Part shown: positions 36,444-45,013 of the stretch, in pieces
Layout: the number at the start of each line of letters is the position of its first letter
How positions within the stretch are numbered: the stretch's first letter is position 1
The notes under the pieces: model-generated
The model's database searches: none
The model's input: only the letters and a program-made list of their open reading frames with translations
Told to the model about the DNA's origin: nothing
Origin: JAXLXE01 sp046328115
Lineage (GTDB): Bacteria; Chloroflexota; UBA6077; JACCZL01
Assembly: GCA_046328115.1 (NCBI GenBank)
Contig: JAXLXE010000001.1
Span: 930,001-994,000, forward strand
Direction: 5' to 3'
Length of the DNA: 64,000 nucleotides
Position numbers and translations under genes: made by a program

Positions 36444-37643
36444 CTACGCCGCCGCTCCGCTGCTCGCGCGGCCCACGATGCCCGCCACCTCCCGAGCGAA
36501 CCCCGCCAGCGCCACAGCCCACAGGAGGTAAGCCACCGCAACCAGCGGTGCCTGGACGCCCAGCGCGAACATGCTGGCCCACAGCGTGGCCGCGCCCGCG
36601 TGCACCAGGACCAGGCTGGCCCACCCGCCGCCCAGCGTGGTCGGCTCGGCGGGCAATAGCCAACGCCGAAGCAGGAAGGGCACGGCGGCGCGGCAGAACT
36701 GCAGCACCCAGCCGTACATCAACGCCTGCGGCGCGCTCTGCTCGATGGCGGTGCCCTCGATAGCGCCGGTCATCACCAGCGGCGCCACGAAGATGGGCGC
36801 CAGGAACCAGGCGTAGGCCGTCACCAGGTGGAGCGGGCCCGGCTGGCGGAGTCGGCCGCTGGCCACGAGCGGCTTGACCACGTTCAGCAGCAGCCAAATG
36901 GTGGCCACCTGCTGGAGCAGCACGCCCGGCATCGTCAGGAACATGGCGTTCAGCCAGGGGCCTAGCACCAGCCCCATCGCGCCCAGCGTCATAAGCCAGA
37001 AGATGACGGGAACCGAGCGGGGCCAGGCCAGGGGTTGGCCGATGATGTCCGCGTGCAGATCTACCAGGAGACCGGCGAACAGCAGCGCCACGAAGCCGAA
37101 GGCGTTGGCGTGGATGTGGGCCTCGATGGGCGCCGCGACGGCCAGGATCGCCGTCCAGCCGAGCCACAGCCCCGTGCCGAGCGTGGCACCCACCAGGAGG
37201 AACGCCAGCGCGGCCAGGTAGAACCGTCGCCCGGTCAGACCGGGCGCGGATCCAGCCGTCGCGGCGGCGTCCGGAACAGCGTGGCGGATGAGCGCGGGCG
37301 CCTGCAGCGCCACGGACAGCATCACGAGCAGCCCGCCGGCGGCGATCGGCGTCGGCTGCACCAACGGCACGCCGATCAACAGGAGCAGCAGGCCCACGTT
37401 GAGGCACAGCCACACGTCCCAGCGTACGGTCGGTCGCGGCAGCCCGGCGCGGGCCGCCACGAGCCCCGGCATGACGCCAAACGCCAGCTGCGCGCCGATC
37501 CCCAGGGTGATCGGGTGGACCCGGAGCCAGCGCAGCCCGCTGAAGAAGGGCACAAGGCCAAGCGCGGCCGCGGCGGCGTCGACCGCCACCAGGGCGGCGA
37601 GCGCGGCGTAGAGGAGGGTCATGAGCGCGTACGGCAGCGGCAT
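36444..37643 (-). CDS. Multi-pass membrane protein with EAHIHANAFGF motif
   Basis: 399 residues from the ATG at 37643 (MPLPYALMTLLYAALAAL); the frame is open further upstream but that part is charged and unlike a start. About ten to twelve hydrophobic helices. One segment contains EAHIHANAFGFVALLFAGL, with two close His in a membrane context, as seen in heme-binding NnrS- or oxidase-subunit-I-like proteins. I do not recognise the family with certainty. It is divergent from the membrane-protein gene at 38008. Confidence 0.65.
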   Translation of the reverse strand: MPLPYALMTLLYAALAALVAVDAAAAALGLVPFFSGLRWLRVHPITLGIGAQLAFGVMPGLVAARAGLPRPTVRWDVWLCLNVGLLLLLIGVPLVQPTPIAAGGLLVMLSVALQAPALIRHAVPDAAATAGSAPGLTGRRFYLAALAFLLVGATLGTGLWLGWTAILAVAAPIEAHIHANAFGFVALLFAGLLVDLHADIIGQPLAWPRSVPVIFWLMTLGAMGLVLGPWLNAMFLTMPGVLLQQVATIWLLLNVVKPLVASGRLRQPGPLHLVTAYAWFLAPIFVAPLVMTGAIEGTAIEQSAPQALMYGWVLQFCRAAVPFLLRRWLLPAEPTTLGGGWASLVLVHAGAATLWASMFALGVQAPLVAVAYLLWAVALAGFAREVAGIVGRASSGAAA

Positions 37644-38007
37644 GGGAATGCTCCAGTCAGCAGCTATTGTCAGACCCGCGCCCGCCCTGGGCCAGGGACG
37701 GCTGTCCCGGCAAGCGGTGAGGTCTACCCGTGCACGCCCGAGCCGGTGCCAGCGACCACCCGCATCCCCAGCCAGACGCCGTCGCGGTAGCCCCCACAGC
37801 CGCCCGCGTGCTGAGGCACGAAGCGCTTGCACTCGCGGGCTCAGGATGCAGAGCGAGACTCGGCGTGTCGCCAACGGGGCCGGCCCACCCACCGCCACTG
37901 AATCCCCCATGCTACCCTTCAGCAAACCGCCGCAGGCCAAGGACAAGCACGATTCTCAGCCTGATCGCGGCGCCACCTAGCATCCTCAGCGTCATGCAGG
38001 ATTGATC
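37644..38007. other. Divergent intergenic region with one dispersed repeat copy
   Basis: A 364-bp gap between divergent membrane-protein genes. At 37781-37835 it holds, in reverse orientation, the repeat also present twice at 60.4 kb (core GCTTCGTGCCTCAGCACGCG and GGGGCTACCGCGAC). Promoters for both genes should lie here, but no clear boxes were identified. Confidence 0.6.
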
Positions 38008-40683
38008 GTGCCCGCCAGCGTTTCGCGATCGATCACGGCCCCGATCCTGCTGGGCCTGCTCTGCCTCCTGGTCTACAACGCCAACATGCGTGTGATCGGC
38101 TCCGGCGACACGTTTCCCGCCCGGTACCTCCCACTCATCCTGTGGCAGCAGGGCACCCTGGGTATCCACGCAAACGCCCGCCTGGTCGCACACGGACATT
38201 CGACGGTCCAGCCGTGGCGACGCCCGCCCGTCGCCGACGGGCCAGTCACCTACCTCGAGCCGTGGGCCTACTGGATGGTCCGCACCCACGAGGGAAGGCT
38301 CGCCTCCCTGTATCCCATGGTGACACCTCTGATCGTGGCGCCGTTGTACCTTCCCGTCGCCTTCTGGATCGAGAAGAATGGCTGGGGACAGCCACGGATC
38401 GATCGGGTGGCGGAGCTGATGGAAAAGGTCTCCGCCTCCGTGCTGGCCTCGGCCGCCAGCGTCGTCACGTACCTGGTGCTGCGCCGCGACGGCACGCCAT
38501 GGAGCCTGCCGCTGGCGCTGGCGTTCGCGTTCGGCACCAACACCTGGATGATCTCCAGCCAGGCGCTCTGGCAGCATGGGGCCGGCGAGCTCCTGATCGC
38601 CCTGGCGCTCCTGCTCTCCGTCGTCACAGCCGCACCGCTCCGCACCGCGCTGCTCGGCGCCGTGTGCGCATTGATGGCGGCGAATCGACCGCCGGACGCG
38701 CTGGTCGCCACGGCGTTCGGACTGTTTGCCCTCTGGCGACTCCGCTTGAGCGCCCTCTGGCTCCTGCCCGGCGCCGCCCTCCCGCTGGCGGCGCTGCTCT
38801 ACTACAACCTGGGCATGATGGGCGACATCGCCGGTGGGTACGGCCTCGCAAAGACCCCGGCTAACCCCTTCTTTCGGCTCGACTGGGCAGGCGTACCTGG
38901 GCTGCTGGTCAGCCCAGCTCGCGGCCTACTCGTGTTCGCGCCGTTCTTCCTGTTTCTGCCCGCGGGGCTGATGCAGCGCGTCCGTACGGCGGACTCGAGG
39001 CCGCTGGCACTGGCGCTCAGCGCTGCAGTGGTGGCCCAGGTCCTGCTCTACTCGCAGGCAGACTGGCGCGCCGGCGTCTCCTGGGGGCCGCGCTGGATGA
39101 CCGACCTGCTGTCCATCCTCGTCTGGCTGCTCGCGCCCGCCCCGCTCGTCCTGCGCCCGATAGCGCGACGCTTGCTCGTCGCGGCCATCGCCGCCTCGAT
39201 CGGCATTCAGACGGTGGGTGCCTTCCGGTACACGGGCACCAGCGACGAGCGAATCTTCGGGGGCAATCCCGCCTCCATGGCAGGTGCGTGGGATCCCAAC
39301 AACCTGCCGTTCCTGGTGGAGCTACAGCATCCGCCCGCGAGTCGCGAGCTCCTCTGTGATGCCCTGGGGTCGCTGGATCTGGTCGGGACGGCCAGGCTCA
39401 CCGGTCTCGGAGACGTCCCTGAGCTGAAACACGGCGCGCCGCTGGAGGGCTGGGCGCTCACCTGCGGCCGCACGCCGGCCCAACTGCTGGTGCTGATCGA
39501 CGGGATCGTCGTCGGCGCCACCGCCGAATTCCTCCCGCGGCCGGACGTCGATCAGGCGATGCGCTCCAGCGCGCCCGCTGGCTGGCGCGTCCTGGCCAAC
39601 ACCCGAGGCATCGAGCCCGGCGAGCGCGTGCTCCAGCTTGCCACCCGCATCGAGCCCAGGAGCGATATCCGGATCATCCGCGAGCAGCGCGTCTCCGTAC
39701 TGGCCCAACCGTCCGAGCTAGAGATCATGGCGGAGCGCGCGGCCGCGCTGCTGCGGGAGCATCAGGCCGCCGAAGGCTACTGGCTCACGGTGCACACGAA
39801 GAGCGGCTACGAGGCGCCGCAACCGGAGATGAACACGTTCCTCACCTCCATGCTGGTGGACACGCTCTCGCGCATCGCGCGGCAGCACAGCCTGGAAGAC
39901 GCGGTGGAGCGCGCGCGCAGGCATCTGGCCGCCCAGATCGAGCCCAGCGGACTGGTCCGCTACCACGGGCTGCCGGACGGGCCGCTCATCGGACGGCTCG
40001 GCTGCGCCATCACGCCAGACGCGGACGACACGGCGCTGGTCTGGCGGATCGCCGCGCTGGATCCCGGCGACCCGCGCACGCAGTCGATGCTGGCCGAGCT
40101 CGCTGGGTACCGGGACGCACGGGGTCTCTATCGCACCTGGCTCGCCGCGCAACGGGACTATCGGTGCATCGACCCCGGGCGCGACCCCAATCCGCCGGAC
40201 GTGGCCATCCAGATGCACGTGTACCTGATGCTGCGCCAGATCGACCCACCCGCCGCGCAGAACCTGTGCGTTGCGCTGCAGCACGCGTTCCTGGACGACG
40301 ACCTCTGGGTGTACTACAAGCAGGCGCCGCTGCTGCCGTACCTCCGCGCGGCGGAGCTGAGCGGACTGGGCTGCCCGCTGCCCCTGCCGGCGGAACGGCT
40401 GGCCCGGCTCGCCGACGGCCAGGAGACCTGGGCGCAGGCCGCGCGCTTGCTCGTGCAACTGGCTGCCGCGCCGGACGATGCCGCCGCCCGCGCGGCCGCC
40501 CGCGACCTGCTGGCCCGGCTCAGCAATGACGACTTCGCCCAGCTTCGCCGGACGCCGCCGTTGCTGTACCACAACGACCTGACGGCCACGGTCAGCAGGT
40601 TCTACTGGTCAGAGGACTTCGGCTACGCCTTGTGGCTGCGGCTGTATGAAGCGGCTGGCCTTCGGCCAGGGCAGCCGCGGTAG
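38008..40683 (+). CDS. Fusion of multi-pass membrane module and terpene-cyclase-like domain with DxDD motif
   Basis: 891 residues from the GTG at 38008 (AGG 7 nt upstream; a TTG at 38002 is too close to it). Residues about 1-410 hold about ten hydrophobic helices (LGLLCLLVYNANMRVIG; SPARGLLVFAPFFLFLPAG), resembling GT-C-type membrane proteins. Residues about 560-891 are soluble and helical: AAALLREHQAAEGYWLTVH, FLTSMLVDTLSRIA, then ITPDADDTALVWRIA with D671-A-D-D674. The DxDDTA motif in an alpha/alpha-toroid setting is the protonation motif of class II terpene cyclases such as squalene-hopene cyclase. The domain is only about half the size of a full cyclase. The UbiA prenyltransferase gene starts 3 nt after its stop, which favours a role with isoprenoid substrates. 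The exact function is unknown. Confidence 0.7.
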   Translation: MPASVSRSITAPILLGLLCLLVYNANMRVIGSGDTFPARYLPLILWQQGTLGIHANARLVAHGHSTVQPWRRPPVADGPVTYLEPWAYWMVRTHEGRLASLYPMVTPLIVAPLYLPVAFWIEKNGWGQPRIDRVAELMEKVSASVLASAASVVTYLVLRRDGTPWSLPLALAFAFGTNTWMISSQALWQHGAGELLIALALLLSVVTAAPLRTALLGAVCALMAANRPPDALVATAFGLFALWRLRLSALWLLPGAALPLAALLYYNLGMMGDIAGGYGLAKTPANPFFRLDWAGVPGLLVSPARGLLVFAPFFLFLPAGLMQRVRTADSRPLALALSAAVVAQVLLYSQADWRAGVSWGPRWMTDLLSILVWLLAPAPLVLRPIARRLLVAAIAASIGIQTVGAFRYTGTSDERIFGGNPASMAGAWDPNNLPFLVELQHPPASRELLCDALGSLDLVGTARLTGLGDVPELKHGAPLEGWALTCGRTPAQLLVLIDGIVVGATAEFLPRPDVDQAMRSSAPAGWRVLANTRGIEPGERVLQLATRIEPRSDIRIIREQRVSVLAQPSELEIMAERAAALLREHQAAEGYWLTVHTKSGYEAPQPEMNTFLTSMLVDTLSRIARQHSLEDAVERARRHLAAQIEPSGLVRYHGLPDGPLIGRLGCAITPDADDTALVWRIAALDPGDPRTQSMLAELAGYRDARGLYRTWLAAQRDYRCIDPGRDPNPPDVAIQMHVYLMLRQIDPPAAQNLCVALQHAFLDDDLWVYYKQAPLLPYLRAAELSGLGCPLPLPAERLARLADGQETWAQAARLLVQLAAAPDDAAARAAARDLLARLSNDDFAQLRRTPPLLYHNDLTATVSRFYWSEDFGYALWLRLYEAAGLRPGQPR

Positions 40684-40686
40684 CCA

Positions 40687-41586
40687 GTGGCCAGCAGCAC
40701 GACCGCGCCGTCGTCCGTCCAGCAGTACACCCGCGCCACGCGGCACTTCGCGAGCACCCGCGCCACGGAGGTGCTGGCACTTCAGGCCTCGCCCATTCTC
40801 GGCTGCGCCCTGGGCGGCTTCAGCCTGGAGCGGGACGGCGCGCTCCGGGTGGTGTTGCTGCTGCTCGGCAGCCTCGCCCTCACCGCCCACGTCTTCGTAT
40901 TCAACGACTGGGCCGGGCACGGCAGCGACGCGGACGACCCCCAGCGCGCCGCCGTCATCCACGCGCGACGCGACGTCAGCCGGCAACAGATCCTCCACCT
41001 CGCGCTCGCCCTCCTGCTGGTGGCCATCGTTGCCCTCGCCGTGGCCGGACCCGCGGCGATCCTCTTCGGCGCGGCGATAGCCGTCCTCAGCCTGCTGTAC
41101 TCCTGCTCGCCCGCGCTGGGCAAGCGCACGCCCATCGTCGCGTCGTTCAACCACCTGCTCGGCGGCGCCGCGCACTTCCTGCTGGGCTACACCGCCTTCC
41201 ACACGCCGGACACCCGCGGCCTCGCCACGAGCCTCTTCTTCGGCCTGGTCTTCGCCGGCGGCCACCTCAACCAGGAAGTCCGCGACCACGAAGGCGACCG
41301 ACTCAGTGGCATCCGAACCGCCGCCGTAGCCTTCGGCCCCAGGGCAACCTTCCTGGCCAGCCTGGCCACCTTCACCGGCGCCTACGCCCTGATCGCCACC
41401 CTGGCCACTCTGGGCCTGCTCCCCAGCCTTCTGCTCTGGACCACCCTCCTCCTCTGGCCCATCCACCTCATCTTCACCCTCCAGGCCCTCCACCGCGGCC
41501 TCAGCTACGAGACCGCGCGGTGGATGCAGCGACGGTACCGACTCCTGTTCGCCGCCGTGGGCGTCGCGATGCTGACCAGCCGCTAA
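40687..41586 (+). CDS. UbiA-family membrane prenyltransferase
   Basis: 299 residues, about eight membrane helices. The first Asp-rich motif is VFNDWAGHGSDADD and the second is EVRDHEGDR, the two Mg-diphosphate sites of UbiA enzymes. The start is a GTG 3 nt after the stop of the fusion gene, so the two are co-translated. UbiA enzymes attach prenyl chains to aromatic, sugar or glycerol-phosphate acceptors, and some relatives cyclise terpenes. Acceptor unknown. Confidence 0.88.
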   Translation: MASSTTAPSSVQQYTRATRHFASTRATEVLALQASPILGCALGGFSLERDGALRVVLLLLGSLALTAHVFVFNDWAGHGSDADDPQRAAVIHARRDVSRQQILHLALALLLVAIVALAVAGPAAILFGAAIAVLSLLYSCSPALGKRTPIVASFNHLLGGAAHFLLGYTAFHTPDTRGLATSLFFGLVFAGGHLNQEVRDHEGDRLSGIRTAAVAFGPRATFLASLATFTGAYALIATLATLGLLPSLLLWTTLLLWPIHLIFTLQALHRGLSYETARWMQRRYRLLFAAVGVAMLTSR

Positions 41587-42059
41587 CGCCCACCCGTCCT
41601 TCAAACTCGCGAACCGCCGGCGCCAGACGCCCTCGCCGTCCGGGAGAGGGCTGGGGTGAGGGTTCTAGCGCGATGAGGTGGCGCAGGGCTCCGGGGGCCG
41701 CCCGCGCCCAACAGCCGCCTACCGGCCAGGCCCGCCCGGTCAACCGCCACGGAGCCAACACCCACCCCCAGACGCGCGACACCGCGGGCCCCATCCGCCC
41801 CGCGTCGCCGACCCAACCGGCCCCGCACCCGGGTCGTCCCTGCGCACCCAGGAACCCATACGCGCCGGCCGTCAGTTTGCGATCCACCCGACTCCGACGA
41901 TGACCAACCCCACGCCCGACCGTGGTGTCCAACACCGCGAACCACCGCCAAAGTCCGAGGAAGTGGGTCAACGTACCGAAGAAATCAGACCCAACACGCC
42001 CACAGAACCAACAATCACCGCCGGAACCACCCCACAAATGGAGATCGTACGCACGAGGC
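41587..42059. other. Gene-free stretch with common dispersed repeats
   Basis: It contains a GC-rich element of a type scattered through many genomes (GGGAGAGGGCTGGGGTGAGG, 41639-41660) and another near 41830 (TCGTCCCTGCGCACCCAGGA). Long frames on either strand read low-complexity Pro/Arg/Gly protein and are not supported as genes. It leads into the IS21-family remnant. Confidence 0.5.
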
Positions 42060-42277
42060 CGAAGTCACGCGCGATGGTCTGCTGGATGGCGCCGCTGCGC
42101 AGTTGATGGATCAGATCACGAAAGACGTGCACGTGTAGCCGCTCCACAGAAACCCTCCACGGCACACAACCGTGGAGGACGAGCCCGGTGCCACCCCAGG
42201 GGTGGCCTAGACCGGGTGCTCATGGGTGCCCTAGATCACATGCTCACGGGTGGCCTATACGACAGTACTCAATGACA
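42060..42277 (-). mobile_element. Remnant of an IS21-family right end with start of istA
   Basis: This stretch is nearly identical to 52740-52940 plus the terminus of the IS21-family element at 50412-53027. It has the first ~35 codons of istA (VERLHVHVFRDLIHQLRSGA), the hairpin at the istA ribosome site, three 24-bp end repeats (TGGCCTA at 42203 and 42251, a variant at 42227) and the terminus ending TACTCAATGACA at 42277. The rest of the element is gone, so it is an old truncated insertion. Confidence 0.85.
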
Positions 42278-42335
42278 TCACGGGCGCATCACGGCGAGAT
42301 CACAGGCGCGTTACGGCGCCGTTCTGAGATAGTTT

Positions 42336-43160
42336 CTACGGCATGATGCGGATCTTGATCGGCTTATGCGGCTCGAATTGACGGTACTCATCTTTTCGTG
42401 GTGACCAGGCGGCCCAAATCAGCACATCACCCTCCACGGTGAACGCCTGCTCGACGCTGTACTCAAACCCACCAGTCTCATTCGGCGGCAAGTACACACC
42501 AAATCGGTCGGGGAAATCCACGACGCTGGAACCGTCGTCATGCGGATCCGCGTCGGGGCCACGGGCAGCCGCAAAAATCGAGTAGACAGTCGCCGGCTGT
42601 GCGTCGCGGTTGAGGGCCGTGAACGTGACCTTCACTGGTTCGTTGACGCGCGCTGTGGGTGGCTCAGCTTTGATCAATCCCGACTTCAAAACGAGGTGAG
42701 GCTCCGGGCGAATAGCAGCTTCGTTCCAGAGCGATGCAACCAAGCTGATGGACGCGGCACAGACGACAACACTCACAGCGACGAATCCTACATCGCCCGA
42801 CCATAGCTCGAATTTTCGACCGACGCTAGGGGTCGAGGCACCGGCCGTGACCAGGAGCAAGCGCTCAATCCGAACTTTCCGAGTCAGAAACAGCTGCGAA
42901 CCGACCCAGCCCGTCGCGAACGCTGAGAGGATCCCCACAGCCAGCGCGATCCAAAACCGATACGGAGTCACGTATGCTGACACGGGCCAATACGGGGACA
43001 CAGCTCCGCCGACTTCAAGAACGGCGGCCATCCACTTCATTAAGCGCATTCTTGGTACCGAACCCGCGATAGTCGTCGCCGTGACGATACCACACCAATC
43101 CTCGGTCCAGTTATTGACGACGTGCGCTGCGGTCACGTGAAATATTGTCTCTCGATCCAT
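42336..43160 (-). CDS. Membrane protein of unknown function on accessory DNA
   Basis: 274 residues. Two or three hydrophobic helices (FWIALAVGILSAFATGWVG; DVGFVAVSVVVCAASISLVA) precede a C-terminal domain of about 120 residues that looks beta-rich (PPTARVNEPVKVTFTALNRD; FEYSVEQAFTVEGDVLIW), perhaps an Ig-like fold. I do not recognise the family. It lies between an IS21-family remnant and an IS66-like element, and its sequence is less GC-rich than the core genes, so it probably arrived with them. Confidence 0.6.
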   Translation of the reverse strand: MDRETIFHVTAAHVVNNWTEDWCGIVTATTIAGSVPRMRLMKWMAAVLEVGGAVSPYWPVSAYVTPYRFWIALAVGILSAFATGWVGSQLFLTRKVRIERLLLVTAGASTPSVGRKFELWSGDVGFVAVSVVVCAASISLVASLWNEAAIRPEPHLVLKSGLIKAEPPTARVNEPVKVTFTALNRDAQPATVYSIFAAARGPDADPHDDGSSVVDFPDRFGVYLPPNETGGFEYSVEQAFTVEGDVLIWAAWSPRKDEYRQFEPHKPIKIRIMP

Positions 43161-43190
43161 GGGCGACGGCCACGGTGAGAAGTACCCACC

Positions 43191-44789
43191 GCGCGGTAGC
43201 TACTCAGCTGGCGTATGCAGCGGCCAGTGGCGAGGGACCCGAGAGCAGGCGGATCGCGGCGTAGAGGTTCTGGCCTTGCTTGCGCGCGGTCTGCAGCACG
43301 CTCGTGAGAATCGCGGAGGTCTGGCTGCCCCACTCCGACCGATACCCACCGGTCACCTTGCGGTGGATCACGCTGTTGCGCAGATCGCGCTCTGACGCGT
43401 TGTTCGTGGGGTCCACTCCCTCGCGCTCCAGGAAGACGAACAACTCGGACCATAGCCGCTGGTAGCGTTGCTGGAGTCGCCAGGCCATGCCCTTGCCGAG
43501 CGGCGGTCCTTTGAGCAATCGTTCCGCGGCGTTGATGATCCGGACCCTCCGTCGTTGGTAGCTCTCCATGCTGATCTGCGCGCGCTCGGCGTGCAGCCGC
43601 ATCCCGCGCCCGAACACGTGCCGCAACTCCTGCGCCCACCACGCCGCGTCCGGCTCAAGCTCCGCGGCTCGGGTCAGTTCCCGTACCTGATGTGCCAGAC
43701 ACAACTGCCCGGTCTTGGCCGGCGCTCGAAGCTGCGGCGCGTACGCATCTGATTGCCATACGTCTGGTACCCCACCGTCCAGGAAGTCATCAATGACTGA
43801 TCCACTCCGCGTCCGCGCGACGACATGGTAGCTGGCGGTTGCGGTCTGGAAGAGTCCGCGAAGCCAGGGTCCAGTGGACCCTGTATGCCAACGGTTACGA
43901 CCATCTACCCGGGCCCCCGTCTCGTCCGAGCCAATCACCGGGCTCGCCTGCACTGCCTCTCGGATCGCCTGGTAGCGCGTCTGTCCACGGTCCAGGAGCC
44001 GCTGCAGCATGTTGGCCACCGCCCCCTCGCTGAGCTGGACTCCGAACAGATCCTTGCACAGCTCCACCAGCCGCTCGAACGAGACGTGGTGGCGCTCGTG
44101 CAGACCTGTCCTGAGCGAAGCGAGGGATCTGCAATCACGGTTTCAAGCTCCGGACCGAACGTGCGCGTCGACTCCAGACCCGCGGGATGCTCCGCTACCG
44201 TGACCAGGCCGCACTCAGTGCAGCATGCCTGGTAGGCCCAGGACTCCACGACCACCGCGCGCGCCGGCACCACATCGATCACCTGGCTGCGGCGCACTCG
44301 CCGCTGGCCCGTGGCATCGAGTGCGTGACCGCAGCCGCGACATGCAGTAGCGTAGCAGCGGACGACAACGTCTGGCGGTTGGCGCAGGCGCGAGTGGCCC
44401 TGGTGACCACGCTTGGGTCCATGCTTGCGGGCGCGGCGCTCGGCCCGGTTGGGCTTGAAGCCGCGGAAGCGTGCTCCAGTGGAGCCCTGAGCCGATGGTG
44501 GCAAGCTGGAGTTATCGGGTGTGGTGGGGGGCCGGGTGAGCTCGTCGATCTTGGCCTCGAGCTTAGCGACGCGGGCGGTGAGCTGGACGACGAGCGCCTC
44601 GAGCCTGGCGATGGTCTCGCGCTGGGCCAGGATGATATCGACGAGCTGCTCTTTGGGGAGCGCGAGCAGTGCGGCGCGGTCATCCATGCCGCCAGGGTAG
44701 CGAATCAGGCCGCCGAGCGGTGCACTTCCGTCAAGTTCGTGTCACGTCTGTGACGCCGCCCGGACGTGGGTAGGTGAGTAGTTACCCGC
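43191..44789 (-). mobile_element. IS66-like insertion sequence, inactivated
   Basis: Imperfect terminal inverted repeats can be placed at 43191-43209 (GCGCGGTAGCTACTCAGCT) and 44772-44789 (complement of GCGGGTAACTACTCACCT). Between them lies one transposase reading frame, broken in the middle. No clear target duplication is visible at the two ends, so one flank was probably lost later. It abuts an IS256-type transposase fragment on its right. Confidence 0.7.
43204..44687 (-). pseudogene. IS66-type transposase, broken by a short insertion
   Basis: The N-terminal half (44687 to about 44130) has the leucine-zipper-like region VVQLTARVAKLEAKIDELTR, the SSLPPSAQGS linker and a zinc-ribbon (CRGCGHALD, CCTECG). 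The C-terminal half (about 44100 to 43204) has the DDE core: SDETGARVDGRNRW, WQSDAYAPQL and NNASERDLRNSVIHRKVTGG. Between VIA and the LHERHHVSFERL stretch, about 26 extra bases (roughly 44107-44132) shift the frame. That insert contains the core GCTTCGCTCAGGA. Without it the gene would read through. Confidence 0.8.
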
Positions 44790-45009
44790 TTGCGTTGATC
44801 CAGCAGGCTCGGAAAGTAGCTGCCATCCCGCACCCGCGGCACCTGCAGTGGGATCGTCACGACCCGCGTGTCCCACTAGCGCTCGCGGTAGCCCCTCCGC
44901 TGACCGGTGCGCTCGGTGGTCCGCTCGCGGCGCTCCGCGCCAACGTGCTGCGCCACCTCCGCCTCCACCAGCGCCTGCGTCATCACCCGCATGCCCTCCC
45001 GCAGGAAAT
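44790..45009 (-). pseudogene. IS256-type transposase fragment (part 2 of N-terminal region)
   Basis: Reading the minus strand from 45009 gives DFLREGMRVMTQALVEAEV, then HVGAERRERTTERTGQRRGY, an in-frame TAG, then WDTRVVTIPLQVPR and GSYFPSLLDQRK. These match the N-terminal part of mutator/IS256 transposases. It continues the fragment at 46400-46462 once the IS5-like element between them is removed. The catalytic part is absent, cut off at the IS66-like element. Confidence 0.8.
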
Positions 45010-45013
45010 CTAG

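Noticed and set aside
41501..42037. Minus-strand gene after the UbiA gene
   Set aside because: The Trp/Gly/Arg-rich sequence runs through common dispersed repeats and overlaps the UbiA gene. No motif or ribosome site.
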